From NCBI GenBank assembly GCA_030523345.1, contig JAUNIR010000001.1, forward strand, positions 1 through 64,000: a stretch of DNA of 64,000 nt. Reading direction: 5' to 3'. Positions within the stretch are counted from its first letter, which is position 1, and every line of letters starts with the position of its first letter. This document shows positions 1-7,446 of the stretch, piece by piece. Under the pieces are notes generated by a model. The model was given only the letters and a program-made list of their open reading frames with translations, did no database searches and was not told where the DNA came from. Origin of the DNA: Lachnospiraceae bacterium (GTDB taxonomy: Bacteria; Bacillota; Clostridia; Lachnospirales; Lachnospiraceae). A program made the position numbers and the translations under genes.

Positions 1-1
1 T

Positions 2-520
2 CAGAACCCTGTTGAACAGGAAGGAACATATGTGTTATCAGAAGCCCAGATGGATAGATTTTTACTTAAGGTTGAACTAGATTATCCAAGTAGGGAAGAG
101 GAGATAACAATTCTTGAAAGAATAGAGCAAGGAGTTTTTGATAAAAGAGAATCTATTTTTTCAATAGATGATATTGTATTTTTACAGAATCTTGCTAAGA
201 AGGTATATGTAGACAAAACTATCAAAAAATACATAACAGATATTGTTGATGCGACTCGTCATGTAGAGACTGTAATTAGTGCAGACCTTGCTCAGTACGT
301 AACTATGGGTGCTTCAACAAGAGCATCTATTGCATTTATGGATACGGCAAAAGCGATGGCACTCATGAATGGAAGATATTATTGTACTCCTGAAGATGTT
401 AAGGCGATGCGACATGCGGTACTTAGACATCGTATAATGCTTAATTTTGCAGCTCTCGCGGATGGAATCCAGGAAGAGACCATAATTGATGCTATCGTGA
501 ATTCAGTAAAGACTCCATAA
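2..520 (+). CDS. MoxR-family AAA+ ATPase, C-terminal part (5' truncated)
   Basis: The reading frame is open from base 2, so this is the end of a gene that begins outside the window; 172 residues remain. The first visible residues carry the MoxR signature [10 protein letters not shown] followed by the arginine-finger region [10 protein letters not shown]. The C-terminal lid domain ends with the sensor-2-like stretch [17 protein letters not shown]. MoxR ATPases act as cytoplasmic chaperones that assemble or activate partner proteins carrying VWA domains. Here the following genes are exactly such partners (DUF58, then a VWA membrane protein), which supports the assignment. A GTG at 32 is an internal codon, not the start. 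Walker motifs lie upstream of the window and cannot be checked. Confidence 0.9.
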   Translation, partial: QNPVEQEGTYVLSEAQMDRFLLKVELDYPSREEEITILERIEQGVFDKRESIFSIDDIVFLQNLAKKVYVDKTIKKYITDIVDATRHVETVISADLAQYVTMGASTRASIAFMDTAKAMALMNGRYYCTPEDVKAMRHAVLRHRIMLNFAALADGIQEETIIDAIVNSVKTP

Positions 521-560
521 ATTCTTTAATAATTGGAATATGGTATAGGAAATATACATT

Positions 561-1451
561 ATGCAGATGAAGTATATATCCAAAATTCAGGCCAATATGA
601 AGCGTTACCAGAGCGTAAAAGCTAGAAAAGCGACTGCAAGAGTTTTGGATGGATCGTACAAGTCAATACATAAAGGTCGTTCGATGAACTTTGATGAGCT
701 TAGAGAATATGTTCAGGGTGATGATATTAAGGACATAGACTGGAAGGCTTCTGCTAGAAGCCAGAAGATGCTCGTTAGACAGTATATTGCGGAGCGAAAA
801 CACAATATTCTGCTTGTTTTTGATACAAATATGAATATGCTTGGTGACTCTGACGGCTTTGAAGAGAAGAGGGAACTTGCCATAATGAGTGCAGGTACTC
901 TTGCTTACTTTGTAAACAAATCAGGTGATTATGTTGCATCAACCTTTATGACAAAGGATGGGGTTAAGTATTATCCATTTAAGGCAGGGCTAGGAAATAT
1001 TGAGCTTATACTAGAAAACTATCATAGATCTGTGACAATGGATAATAAAACAGACATTAATGAATGTCTTGAATACATTATTAGGAACTTTAAGCAGAAG
1101 ACAATTATTGTTCTGGTAACTGATGTAAGAGGATTTAAGAATATTACAGATAGCAATCTAAAACGCCTGTTGGTTGCGCATGATGTATTAGCACTTAATA
1201 TATCAGATGCATCTGTTGATAAAAGAGGCGCATACAATTTAGGAAGTATGAACCAAATACCGGATTTCCTATCAAAAAATAAAAAGCTTCAGAAGTCAAT
1301 TAAGGAAACTAATTTAAGATTACAGGCAGAGGTGACGGAGAAGCTTAAAAAATATGGAATATCTTGTTCGACAATTGATTATTTAGATGAATTAGATAAG
1401 GAAATAGTAGATCTCCTCGCTAAGCATAGAGGAGAGAGAATAAGAAAATAA
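561..1451 (+). CDS. DUF58 domain protein of the MoxR/VWA operon
   Basis: The 296-residue protein contains the DUF58 hallmark around residues 46-75, with FDELREYVQGDD followed by IDWKASAR and LVRQYIAER. The rest has a VWA-like fold, with a hydrophobic strand NILLVFDTN near residue 85 and LVTDVRG near 190. No signal peptide or membrane segment is visible, so it is probably cytoplasmic. DUF58 proteins nearly always sit between a MoxR ATPase and VWA/BatA-like membrane proteins, as here. Their exact biochemical role is unknown. Start ATG 561 has an AGGA 11 bases upstream; a second ATG two codons later is equally possible. Confidence 0.88.
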   Translation: MQMKYISKIQANMKRYQSVKARKATARVLDGSYKSIHKGRSMNFDELREYVQGDDIKDIDWKASARSQKMLVRQYIAERKHNILLVFDTNMNMLGDSDGFEEKRELAIMSAGTLAYFVNKSGDYVASTFMTKDGVKYYPFKAGLGNIELILENYHRSVTMDNKTDINECLEYIIRNFKQKTIIVLVTDVRGFKNITDSNLKRLLVAHDVLALNISDASVDKRGAYNLGSMNQIPDFLSKNKKLQKSIKETNLRLQAEVTEKLKKYGISCSTIDYLDELDKEIVDLLAKHRGERIRK

Positions 1452-1462
1452 TAGCGCACCGG

Positions 1463-1480
1463 CTAGTTTACATAATATAA
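1463..1480 (+). repeat. Copy 1 of recurrent intergenic motif GTTTACATAAYATAA
   Basis: This sits between the DUF58 gene and the next ORF. It shares CTAGTTTACATAA plus a following TATAA with copies at 42519 and 23665. It shows no clear dyad symmetry and I do not recognise a binding protein. Confidence 0.45.
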
Positions 1481-1499
1481 AACAAAGGTCTTGAGGAAT

Positions 1500-1973
1500 A
1501 TGCCAACAACAGTAAATTTGCAGGGGACAGTATCATATGGATTAATTCCAATATGGATTTTATTTATAATATTAATATCCCCATTGCTAAAAAGAATATA
1601 CGAAAAAAAGCGTAGAAAAAAAGAGGAAAAGAAAGCTATGGCTACAGCCATGCCGAAGGTAAAGAAGGTTCCACCTTCGGTAAAGGAGCGCTATATTGAG
1701 CAGTTAGACGGAATACTTCTTGATTATAAAGAAGGAAAGCGTGATAAGAGAGACAGTTATCAGCTTTTAAGTTTCTTTCTTAGAGAGTTTTTCAATGAAT
1801 ATACGGGAATTGATGTTACAAGGAAAACGTTGGCAGAAATAAGAGGGGTTGCTAATCCGGTACTTATTTCATTAATAGAAGAATTTTATGCATGTGAATT
1901 TGCTCCAGATGCGGATGGAGATATAGAAAAATCAATAACAAATACTATTAAAAAGATTAAACAATGGAACTAA
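1500..1973 (+). CDS. Small single-pass membrane protein of the MoxR operon (unknown family)
   Basis: About 157 residues. A short N-terminus is followed by one strongly hydrophobic segment (GLIPIWILFIILISPLL) and a run of Lys/Arg, which predicts an N-out/C-in anchor with a cytoplasmic helical domain. I do not recognise the family with certainty. Its position between DUF58 and the VWA protein matches that of the DUF4381-type proteins in Bat-like operons. ATG 1500 is preferred over the in-frame TTG at 1491. AAAGG at 1484-1488 gives reasonable spacing to ATG but almost none to TTG. The gene overlaps the next one by 10 bases, so the two are probably translationally coupled. Confidence 0.6.
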   Translation: MPTTVNLQGTVSYGLIPIWILFIILISPLLKRIYEKKRRKKEEKKAMATAMPKVKKVPPSVKERYIEQLDGILLDYKEGKRDKRDSYQLLSFFLREFFNEYTGIDVTRKTLAEIRGVANPVLISLIEEFYACEFAPDADGDIEKSITNTIKKIKQWN

Positions 1974-3910
1974 GATATGCCTTTATTCTGTGGATTGGAA
2001 TAGCGGTTGCAGTGCTTCTTTGTGTACTGGCGTTTGTGTCTAAAACAAAAAGTATGAAAAAGGGTACTGTAAAGATTGCCAATACAGAATTACTTCTTGA
2101 AGACAAGTATTATAAAAAACAAATGATCAAGTATTACATATTCCGTGTAATGCTTGTTATTTGTGTTTCTTTAATGATTATTGTTACAGCGGTTCTTCTT
2201 TCGAGACCGTATTATACAAAGAGAATTAATGAGCAGAAATACGATAGAGATATTATCTTGTGCATGGATATATCGTCATCTGTAAATGACTTAAATTTGA
2301 AAATTGTCAACGAGCTTCAAGATACAGTAAGAAGTCTTTCTGGTGAAAGAATTGGAATTGTTATATTTAATACTACTCCGGTTGTATTATCTCCGTTAAC
2401 AGATGACTATGAATATACTATTGAACAGCTTGAAACAATTAAAAATGCGATAAAGAGTCAGAGCAGTAAAGCTTCTTTGATAAACAGCAGACAGTGGCTT
2501 TATTATAATGAATATTTATATGGAGGAACTCTTGTTGGAAATACAATAAGAGGTAGTTCACTGATTGGAGATGGATTACTTGGAGGCCTTTTTGCGTTCC
2601 CAGATAGGGACAGTGATAGAACGAAAGTTATTATTTTTTCAACAGACAATGATCTAAATGGGGAGGGCTATGTAACGCTAAAGGAAGCTGCTGAATATTG
2701 TAAAAGAAATAATGCCACAGTGTATGGAATTGGAACAAATCATATGTACACTGCAGATATGAATGAGATGAAGGAAGCTGTAGAACTAACTGGTGGAAAG
2801 TTTTTCCGAGAGGGAAGAGCATCTGAATTTCATGAGATAGTAGAAGAAATTGAGAGTAAGAGTGAGAATCTTACAGAAGGTAAAATTATAATAAAGCTTG
2901 TTGAATCTCCAGGCAGGTACTTTTTCGTCCTTTCAGTGCTGTTCATATTATTTATTGTTCTTTCTATTTTGCTAAAAAGAGCAAATGTACTATGGAGTAT
3001 AGGAGCAGTAGCTATGACTGTACTGCTAGTGCTAACATATGTGTTTGCGGTAATTCCTGCTAAGCAGTTTAGTAAGGGTCCAGACATCGATATTAAAAAG
3101 AAATCTAATCTTAACGTTATCTTCGTAGTAGATAATACGATAAGTATGCTTGCTAATGATATAAATGGAGAAACACGTCTTGATAAAGCAAAAAGGGATG
3201 TTGCAAGAATTGCGGAGGAGCTTGATGGCGCAAAATTCTCTGTTATTAGTTTTAACAATGATGCTTCTTTAATAGCCCCATTTAGTCAGGACATAACTCA
3301 TGTAAAGAATGCTGTTGATTCGCTATATCCGATCGAGAGTTTTTATGCAAAAGGAAGTTCACTCAATATACCGCAGGAACTTATGAAAGCAATTCTTGAG
3401 GAGACTAAGAGCGACGGTTCACAAAATACAGCGGTATTTTTCATAAGCGATGGAGAAATTACGACAGAAGGTGCTGTTCTTCAGTCTTATAAGGAACTTG
3501 CAGGCTACATAGATGGTGGTGCGGTTCTTGGTTATGGAACAAAGGATGGCGGAACTATGAGACGAATTGATGAGTATCGGGAAGAAGGTTATGAAGAAAT
3601 AATCGATTACGACCAGTATCCATCGGCGCCGGCCATTTCCAAAATAGATGAAAAGAACTTAAATACTATGGCATCAGACATGGGAATAGAATATGTAAAT
3701 ATGACCAGTACGACGGATGTTATAAATGATGCAAAGCTTTTGAGCACACTAAAAACGCTTAAATCTAAGATTCAGATTAAAGAGGAGAAAGTTGAAAAAG
3801 AAAATAAGGAAGAGTATATTGATCCTCCAAAATATTATGGATTTTTGGCGTTAATACCATTTTCAATTCTTTTAATATTTAATATGGTTTACATAATTCG
3901 AAAGAAGTAG
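1964..3910 (+). CDS. Membrane protein with two tandem VWA domains (BatA-BatB-like fusion)
   Basis: The 648-residue protein has two N-terminal membrane segments (about 5-25 and 58-80), a first VWA domain starting near residue 96, two more membrane segments (about 318-338 and 344-365), a second VWA domain starting near 382, and a C-terminal anchor (about 625-644). The first metal site is D102-I-S-S-S, a canonical DxSxS. The second is D390-N-T-I-S, with Thr at the first Ser position. In Bacteroides-type loci BatA and BatB are two separate proteins; here the two units are on one chain. VWA domains of these loci bind peptides or partners in the extracytoplasmic space and are thought to work with MoxR. 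The gene is part of the operon and is followed after 1 base by the TPR gene. Confidence 0.85.
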   Translation: MELRYAFILWIGIAVAVLLCVLAFVSKTKSMKKGTVKIANTELLLEDKYYKKQMIKYYIFRVMLVICVSLMIIVTAVLLSRPYYTKRINEQKYDRDIILCMDISSSVNDLNLKIVNELQDTVRSLSGERIGIVIFNTTPVVLSPLTDDYEYTIEQLETIKNAIKSQSSKASLINSRQWLYYNEYLYGGTLVGNTIRGSSLIGDGLLGGLFAFPDRDSDRTKVIIFSTDNDLNGEGYVTLKEAAEYCKRNNATVYGIGTNHMYTADMNEMKEAVELTGGKFFREGRASEFHEIVEEIESKSENLTEGKIIIKLVESPGRYFFVLSVLFILFIVLSILLKRANVLWSIGAVAMTVLLVLTYVFAVIPAKQFSKGPDIDIKKKSNLNVIFVVDNTISMLANDINGETRLDKAKRDVARIAEELDGAKFSVISFNNDASLIAPFSQDITHVKNAVDSLYPIESFYAKGSSLNIPQELMKAILEETKSDGSQNTAVFFISDGEITTEGAVLQSYKELAGYIDGGAVLGYGTKDGGTMRRIDEYREEGYEEIIDYDQYPSAPAISKIDEKNLNTMASDMGIEYVNMTSTTDVINDAKLLSTLKTLKSKIQIKEEKVEKENKEEYIDPPKYYGFLALIPFSILLIFNMVYIIRKK

Positions 3911-3911
3911 A

Positions 3912-4625
3912 ATGAAGGAATATTTGAACAGTATAAAAAAATACTTTAATAAAATAACGGCAAATAAACTGGCAATGCGTATACTGTGGATTGTCTGTTT
4001 GATTTTGTTTTTATTTTCGCTGTCACAATATAGTAAATATAAGCCTGCCAGATTTAACTATAATAGAGGAGTAAAGCAGTTCAGAGAGGGCAACTATGAG
4101 AGAGCAGAAGAACGCTTCCATAATGCACTTATGTACAAGCATACGAAGAAACACGAATGTAAAATAAGAATAAACCGTGCACTCTCTCTTGTTACACCGA
4201 TTACTCCTGATTCAGTGAATGCAGATAATCTAGAAGAGAAAATTACGGTGCTTGAGGAAGCTAGAGACTTCCTGACGGAGAACGACTGTGCTCACGCGGA
4301 TGACTCCCAAGGGCATAATAGAAAAGCGCAGAGGCTTAAAGAAGAAATTGATGCATATATTGAACAGTTGAAGGAACAGAACAAACAACCAGAAGAAGAG
4401 GACAAAAAAGAGGACGAGAAAAAGTCGGAAGAAGAGAAGAAAAAAGAGGAAGAAGAGAAAAAACTCAAGGAAGAAGAAGCAAAGAGACAAAAAGACGAAG
4501 AGAAAAAGCTGGAAGAAAAATTCATGCAGGTAGAACAAGAGGGCATGAAGGAAAGAAATGAGAATCTTGAACTATATAAAGCATACGAAATGAACGATAT
4601 ATATTACTCTGGGAAAAGCTGGTAG
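3912..4625 (+). CDS. Membrane-anchored TPR protein with charged coiled-coil (BatC/E-like)
   Basis: 237 residues. One N-terminal membrane segment (about 23-40, ILWIVCLILFLFSLSQY) is followed by a TPR-type repeat (FNYNRGVKQFREGNYERAEERFHNALMYK). A long Lys/Glu-rich helix follows from about 150 to 205, then a short tail. BatC and BatE of Bacteroides are TPR proteins in the same operon context. The repetitive GAA/GAG/AAA codons produce long spurious ORFs on the opposite strand at 4230-4546. This is the last gene of the MoxR operon; no clear terminator follows. Confidence 0.75.
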   Translation: MKEYLNSIKKYFNKITANKLAMRILWIVCLILFLFSLSQYSKYKPARFNYNRGVKQFREGNYERAEERFHNALMYKHTKKHECKIRINRALSLVTPITPDSVNADNLEEKITVLEEARDFLTENDCAHADDSQGHNRKAQRLKEEIDAYIEQLKEQNKQPEEEDKKEDEKKSEEEKKKEEEEKKLKEEEAKRQKDEEKKLEEKFMQVEQEGMKERNENLELYKAYEMNDIYYSGKSW

Positions 4626-4675
4626 AAAATATATTATATATAGTGTAATTAATTGATATATTGAGAAAAAGGAAA

Positions 4676-5095
4676 ATGGAATTATACAATCATACAGTAC
4701 AGTATTATGAAACGGATAAGATGGGTATTACTCATCACTCTAATTATGTTCGTTGGATGGAAGAGGCGCGAATCGATTTTTTGAAGCAGATTGGATGGGA
4801 TTTCGCAAAGCTTGAGTCACTTGGAGTTGTTTCACCTGTATTAGGCGTTAACTGCAATTACAAAATCTCAACAACTTTTGCGGAGGTGGTTTCGATAAAA
4901 GTAAGTGTCTCAGAGTTTAAGGGAGTTAAACTTACATTAAGCTACGAGATGACAAACGTAGAAGGAAAGGTTGTAAGCGAGGGTGTGTCTTCACATTGTT
5001 TCTTAGACACGGCTGGCAGACCAATCAATTTGAAAAGACAGTTTCCGGAATTTTATGATACATTAACTGGACTTTTGGATAATAATTGTAAATAA
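4676..5095 (+). CDS. Acyl-CoA thioesterase, 4HBT/YbgC family
   Basis: About 139 residues, the usual length for a single hotdog-fold thioesterase. The N-terminus HTVQYYETDKMGITHHSNYVRWMEEARIDFL carries the diagnostic pattern with catalytic Asp (YYETD) and the HSNYVRWMEEAR helix. These cytoplasmic enzymes hydrolyse short acyl-CoA or acyl-ACP thioesters; the substrate cannot be read from sequence. An upstream in-frame TTG at 4661 would add MRKRK. ATG 4676 matches the family start, although its AAAAAGG lies only three bases away, so the start is uncertain. Confidence 0.88.
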   Translation: MELYNHTVQYYETDKMGITHHSNYVRWMEEARIDFLKQIGWDFAKLESLGVVSPVLGVNCNYKISTTFAEVVSIKVSVSEFKGVKLTLSYEMTNVEGKVVSEGVSSHCFLDTAGRPINLKRQFPEFYDTLTGLLDNNCK

Positions 5096-5104
5096 AACAC
5101 AATG

Positions 5105-5130
5105 TATCTATATAAATAATTATATAGATA
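5105..5130. repeat. AT-rich inverted repeat between thioesterase and LysR genes
   Basis: TATCTATATA and TATATAGATA form a perfect 10-bp stem with a 6-base loop. No T-run follows, so it is a poor intrinsic terminator; it could be an operator or a processing hairpin. Confidence 0.4.
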
Positions 5131-5241
5131 AAGATATCACTTAGGATGAAAGAAAAATGATATATACAATTATATATGACAAAACAAAAGAAATAGTATG
5201 AGAAAAGTGGCATATTTATGGTAAAATATCAACAAAGACAA

Positions 5242-5261
5242 ATATATACAAATGTATATAT
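5242..5261. promoter_or_regulatory. Inverted repeat just upstream of the LysR start (possible operator or leader hairpin)
   Basis: ATATATAC, a 4-base AAAT loop and GTATATAT form a perfect 8-bp dyad. It ends only six bases before the AAGAAGG ribosome binding site of the LysR gene, so it could either bind a regulator or affect translation. Confidence 0.4.
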
Positions 5262-5279
5262 GAGAAAGAAGGTGCCACG

Positions 5280-6203
5280 ATTAATACTTTATATCTTACG
5301 TATGCACTTGAAATAGAGCGAGTAGGGTCAATTACTCAGGCAGCGCAGAATCTCTATATGGCTCAGCCTAACCTAAGTAAGGCAATAAAGGAACTTGAAA
5401 AAGAGGTTGGATTTACTATCTTTAAAAGAACAACAACAGGGGTAAAGCCAACGGATGAAGGAGCAGAATTCCTGTTTTATGCAAAGAATATCACTAACCA
5501 GCTTGGGGCAGTTAGGCGTATTAGTCAAAGAGCAGGAAGTGAAAAACTTAAATATAAAATATCAATTCCCAGGGGAAGCTATATTGCAGATGGATTTACT
5601 TCTTTTGTATCCGAATTGAAATTAGAAAAGGGTATGGAAGTTACGGTAAATGAGACCAATGACATTGGAACAATAAATAATGTAGTTGATCATGGTTATA
5701 ATATAGGCATTATTCGATATCAGGTTATTAATGAAGATTATTTTTTGACAATGCTTAAAAATAATCATCTGGTATACGAGACACTGTGGGAATTCGAGTA
5801 TGTCTTGGTAATGTCCAAAAAACATCCCCTTGCGGAAAAAGAAGATATTACCATTGATGACCTGAAAGAATATACAAAGATTACACATGGGGATATTGAT
5901 CTTCCTCATGATAAATATACTAGAGCAAAAAAACTGAACTCAGGAAATGTTATATATGTTTATGAGAGAGGAAGTCAGTTTGACTTGTTAGCAAATGTTC
6001 CATCAACATATATGTGGGTATCACCTATTCCTCAGAGTTTACTTGATAAGAATCAGCTAGTTCAGAGGGTTTGTAAAGCAGATAATAATTTATATAAAGA
6101 CGTTATGATATTTAGAGAGGACTATAGACTAAATGAATACGACGTCCTTTTTCAGAAAAAACTATATGAGTCGAAAGTAGATGTATCTACAAAAATATGC
6201 TAA
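5280..6203 (+). CDS. LysR-family transcriptional regulator, apparent ATT start codon
   Basis: Read from ATT 5280, the protein has 307 residues and begins (M)NTLYLTYALEIERVGSITQAAQNLYMAQPNLSKAIKELE, the exact LysR winged-helix N-terminus. The remainder is the substrate-binding domain. AAGAAGG at 5267-5272 lies seven bases before ATT. The frame is open back to 5202 but contains no ATG, GTG or TTG. The first ATG in frame (5358) would delete most of the HTH. So either ATT is a real non-canonical start or one base is wrong or mutated. The FNT gene follows after a terminator and may be a target. LysR proteins usually act as tetrameric activators responding to a small co-inducer. Confidence 0.85.
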   Translation: MNTLYLTYALEIERVGSITQAAQNLYMAQPNLSKAIKELEKEVGFTIFKRTTTGVKPTDEGAEFLFYAKNITNQLGAVRRISQRAGSEKLKYKISIPRGSYIADGFTSFVSELKLEKGMEVTVNETNDIGTINNVVDHGYNIGIIRYQVINEDYFLTMLKNNHLVYETLWEFEYVLVMSKKHPLAEKEDITIDDLKEYTKITHGDIDLPHDKYTRAKKLNSGNVIYVYERGSQFDLLANVPSTYMWVSPIPQSLLDKNQLVQRVCKADNNLYKDVMIFREDYRLNEYDVLFQKKLYESKVDVSTKIC

Positions 6204-6204
6204 A

Positions 6205-6248
6205 AGAAGGTGTTATATAAAAAGGTATATAGCACCTTCTTTTTTTTA
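6205..6248 (+). terminator. Intrinsic terminator of the LysR gene
   Basis: AGAAGGTG pairs with CACCTTCT, with additional AT pairing inside, and is followed by a run of at least eight T. Confidence 0.85.
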
Positions 6249-6312
6249 TATTATTAAAAATTATACCGATATGATATCTTCTTCCTGATAAGAGTTTTTT
6301 TAAGGGTGAAGT

Positions 6313-7233
6313 ATGTTTCTAACAATTAAAGAGGCTGTAAATACATATAAAAACGGATGTAAGGGCAAGTGTGAAACAACGACAGGTATATTACTTGGTA
6401 AAAGTTTCTTTGCCGGAATCATGATAGGTCTTGGCGCAGCAGGAAGTAGCGTTGCGGCGCATAACATCGGAAATGTCGGTTTGGCCAGGCTAGTCGCGGC
6501 GACTGTGTTTCCAGTTGGACTGATGATGGTAATACTTATGGGAGCAGAACTATTTACGGGAGATTGTCTTTTGGCAATAGGACTTCCAGAGAGTGATATA
6601 ACTCCTCTGCAGTTTGTAAAGACATTAGTTTACGTGTATTTGGGGAATTTAATTGGGGGAATTGTTTTATCGTTCCTTGTAGTGTTAAGTGGTCAGCTTG
6701 ATTACTCGGGCGGGTTACTTGGTGCGTATACAATAAAGGTTGCACTTTCAAAAGTTGGATTATCTCCTGTAAAGGCGATTAGCTCGGGAGTGCTTTGCAA
6801 TATTCTTGTATGTGCAGCGGTTATTATGGCAGTTTGTGCAAAAGATATTACAGGAAAACTTCTTGTTTCTTTTTTTGTAATAATGTTATTTGTTACTGCA
6901 GGATATGAGCATTGTGTCGCAAATATGTATTACATAACCGCCGGTATAATGGCAAAGATGAACCCTTCGTATGTTCAGATTGCAACAGATCAATATGGCA
7001 TTACTGCAAGTCAGATAGCACTATTGAATATAAAGAGTATGGTAGTAAACAATTTGATTCCGGTAACCATTGGAAATATTATAGGCGGTTCCTGTTTTAT
7101 AGGGTTACCTTTTTACTACTTTAACAAAAATAAAAGTGAGTCAAAAGAAGAAGTAAAATCTTCTAAAATAATAGAGGAGGATGGTTCGAATGATGTATTA
7201 CATAGGGGTTACGTTAAAGGTATTGCTCGTTGA
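6313..7233 (+). CDS. Formate/nitrite transporter (FNT) family channel
   Basis: 306 residues with about six membrane segments. Family features include the amphipathic N-terminus, LGKSFFAGIMIGLGAAGS near residue 28, the half-repeat MGAELFTGDCLL, and SSGVLCNILVC with FEHC-like YEHCVANMY near 200. FNT proteins are pentameric channels that pass formate, nitrite, lactate or hydrosulfide across the cytoplasmic membrane. In a fermentative anaerobe formate is the likeliest substrate, but the sequence does not prove it. Start ATG 6313 has AAGGGTG upstream. The last 44 bases overlap a second small ORF that begins at 7190 with its own strong ribosome binding site. Confidence 0.9.
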   Translation: MFLTIKEAVNTYKNGCKGKCETTTGILLGKSFFAGIMIGLGAAGSSVAAHNIGNVGLARLVAATVFPVGLMMVILMGAELFTGDCLLAIGLPESDITPLQFVKTLVYVYLGNLIGGIVLSFLVVLSGQLDYSGGLLGAYTIKVALSKVGLSPVKAISSGVLCNILVCAAVIMAVCAKDITGKLLVSFFVIMLFVTAGYEHCVANMYYITAGIMAKMNPSYVQIATDQYGITASQIALLNIKSMVVNNLIPVTIGNIIGGSCFIGLPFYYFNKNKSESKEEVKSSKIIEEDGSNDVLHRGYVKGIAR

Positions 7234-7300
7234 GTTATCAGGAGTGGCTGCAATGACAGGTGTTCTGTATGTATATTGGAACACATTAAAAAATAGATAG
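7190..7300 (+). CDS. Candidate 36-residue hydrophobic small protein overlapping the FNT gene
   Basis: In a different frame from the FNT gene, ATG 7190 opens a 36-codon ORF: MMYYIGVTLKVLLVELS, then GVAAMTGVLYVYWNTLKNR. GAGGAGG at 7174-7180 lies nine bases upstream, the strongest Shine-Dalgarno in the area, yet it sits inside the FNT coding region. Most of the peptide is hydrophobic enough for one membrane helix, with a basic C-terminus. The transcript ends with a terminator 46 bases later. The ORF could encode a small accessory subunit of the channel, or it could be a coincidence. I do not recognise a family. Confidence 0.5.
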   Translation: MMYYIGVTLKVLLVELSGVAAMTGVLYVYWNTLKNR

Positions 7301-7324
7301 ATTATTATATTGTCCACTTGTTCT

Positions 7325-7336
7325 GGCCGAAAGGCC
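7325..7336 (+). other. GGCC-GAAA-GGCC hairpin
   Basis: A perfect 4-bp GC stem with a GNRA-type GAAA tetraloop lies just before the terminator of the FNT transcript. It may stabilise the 3' end. Confidence 0.4.
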
Positions 7337-7345
7337 TGGACTCTT

Positions 7346-7378
7346 AGGCTGGGGAGAATTTCTCCCTAGTCTTTTTTA
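7346..7378 (+). terminator. Intrinsic terminator of the FNT transcript
   Basis: AGGCTGGGGAG pairs with CTCCCTAGTCT (two G-U wobbles), loop of five, then six T. Confidence 0.8.
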
Positions 7379-7384
7379 TATATT

Positions 7385-7413
7385 TTGATATTACTATTCT
7401 AAACGTTTATAAT
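7385..7413 (+). promoter_or_regulatory. Predicted sigma-A promoter of the psuG-like gene
   Basis: TTGATA and TATAAT are separated by 17 bases. The spacer and -10 region contain the palindrome TAAACGTTTA, which could be an operator. Confidence 0.6.
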
Positions 7414-7446
7414 ATAGACAGGTTTACAATTTAAGGAGATGTAAGG

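Noticed and set aside
4230..4546. Long minus-strand ORFs rich in Phe/Leu/Ser
   Set aside because: They are the antisense of the Lys/Glu-rich coiled coil of the TPR protein; they have no ribosome binding site and show low complexity.
5358..6203. LysR gene starting at the first ATG (5358)
   Set aside because: This start would remove the first 26 residues of the helix-turn-helix, which are encoded intact upstream.
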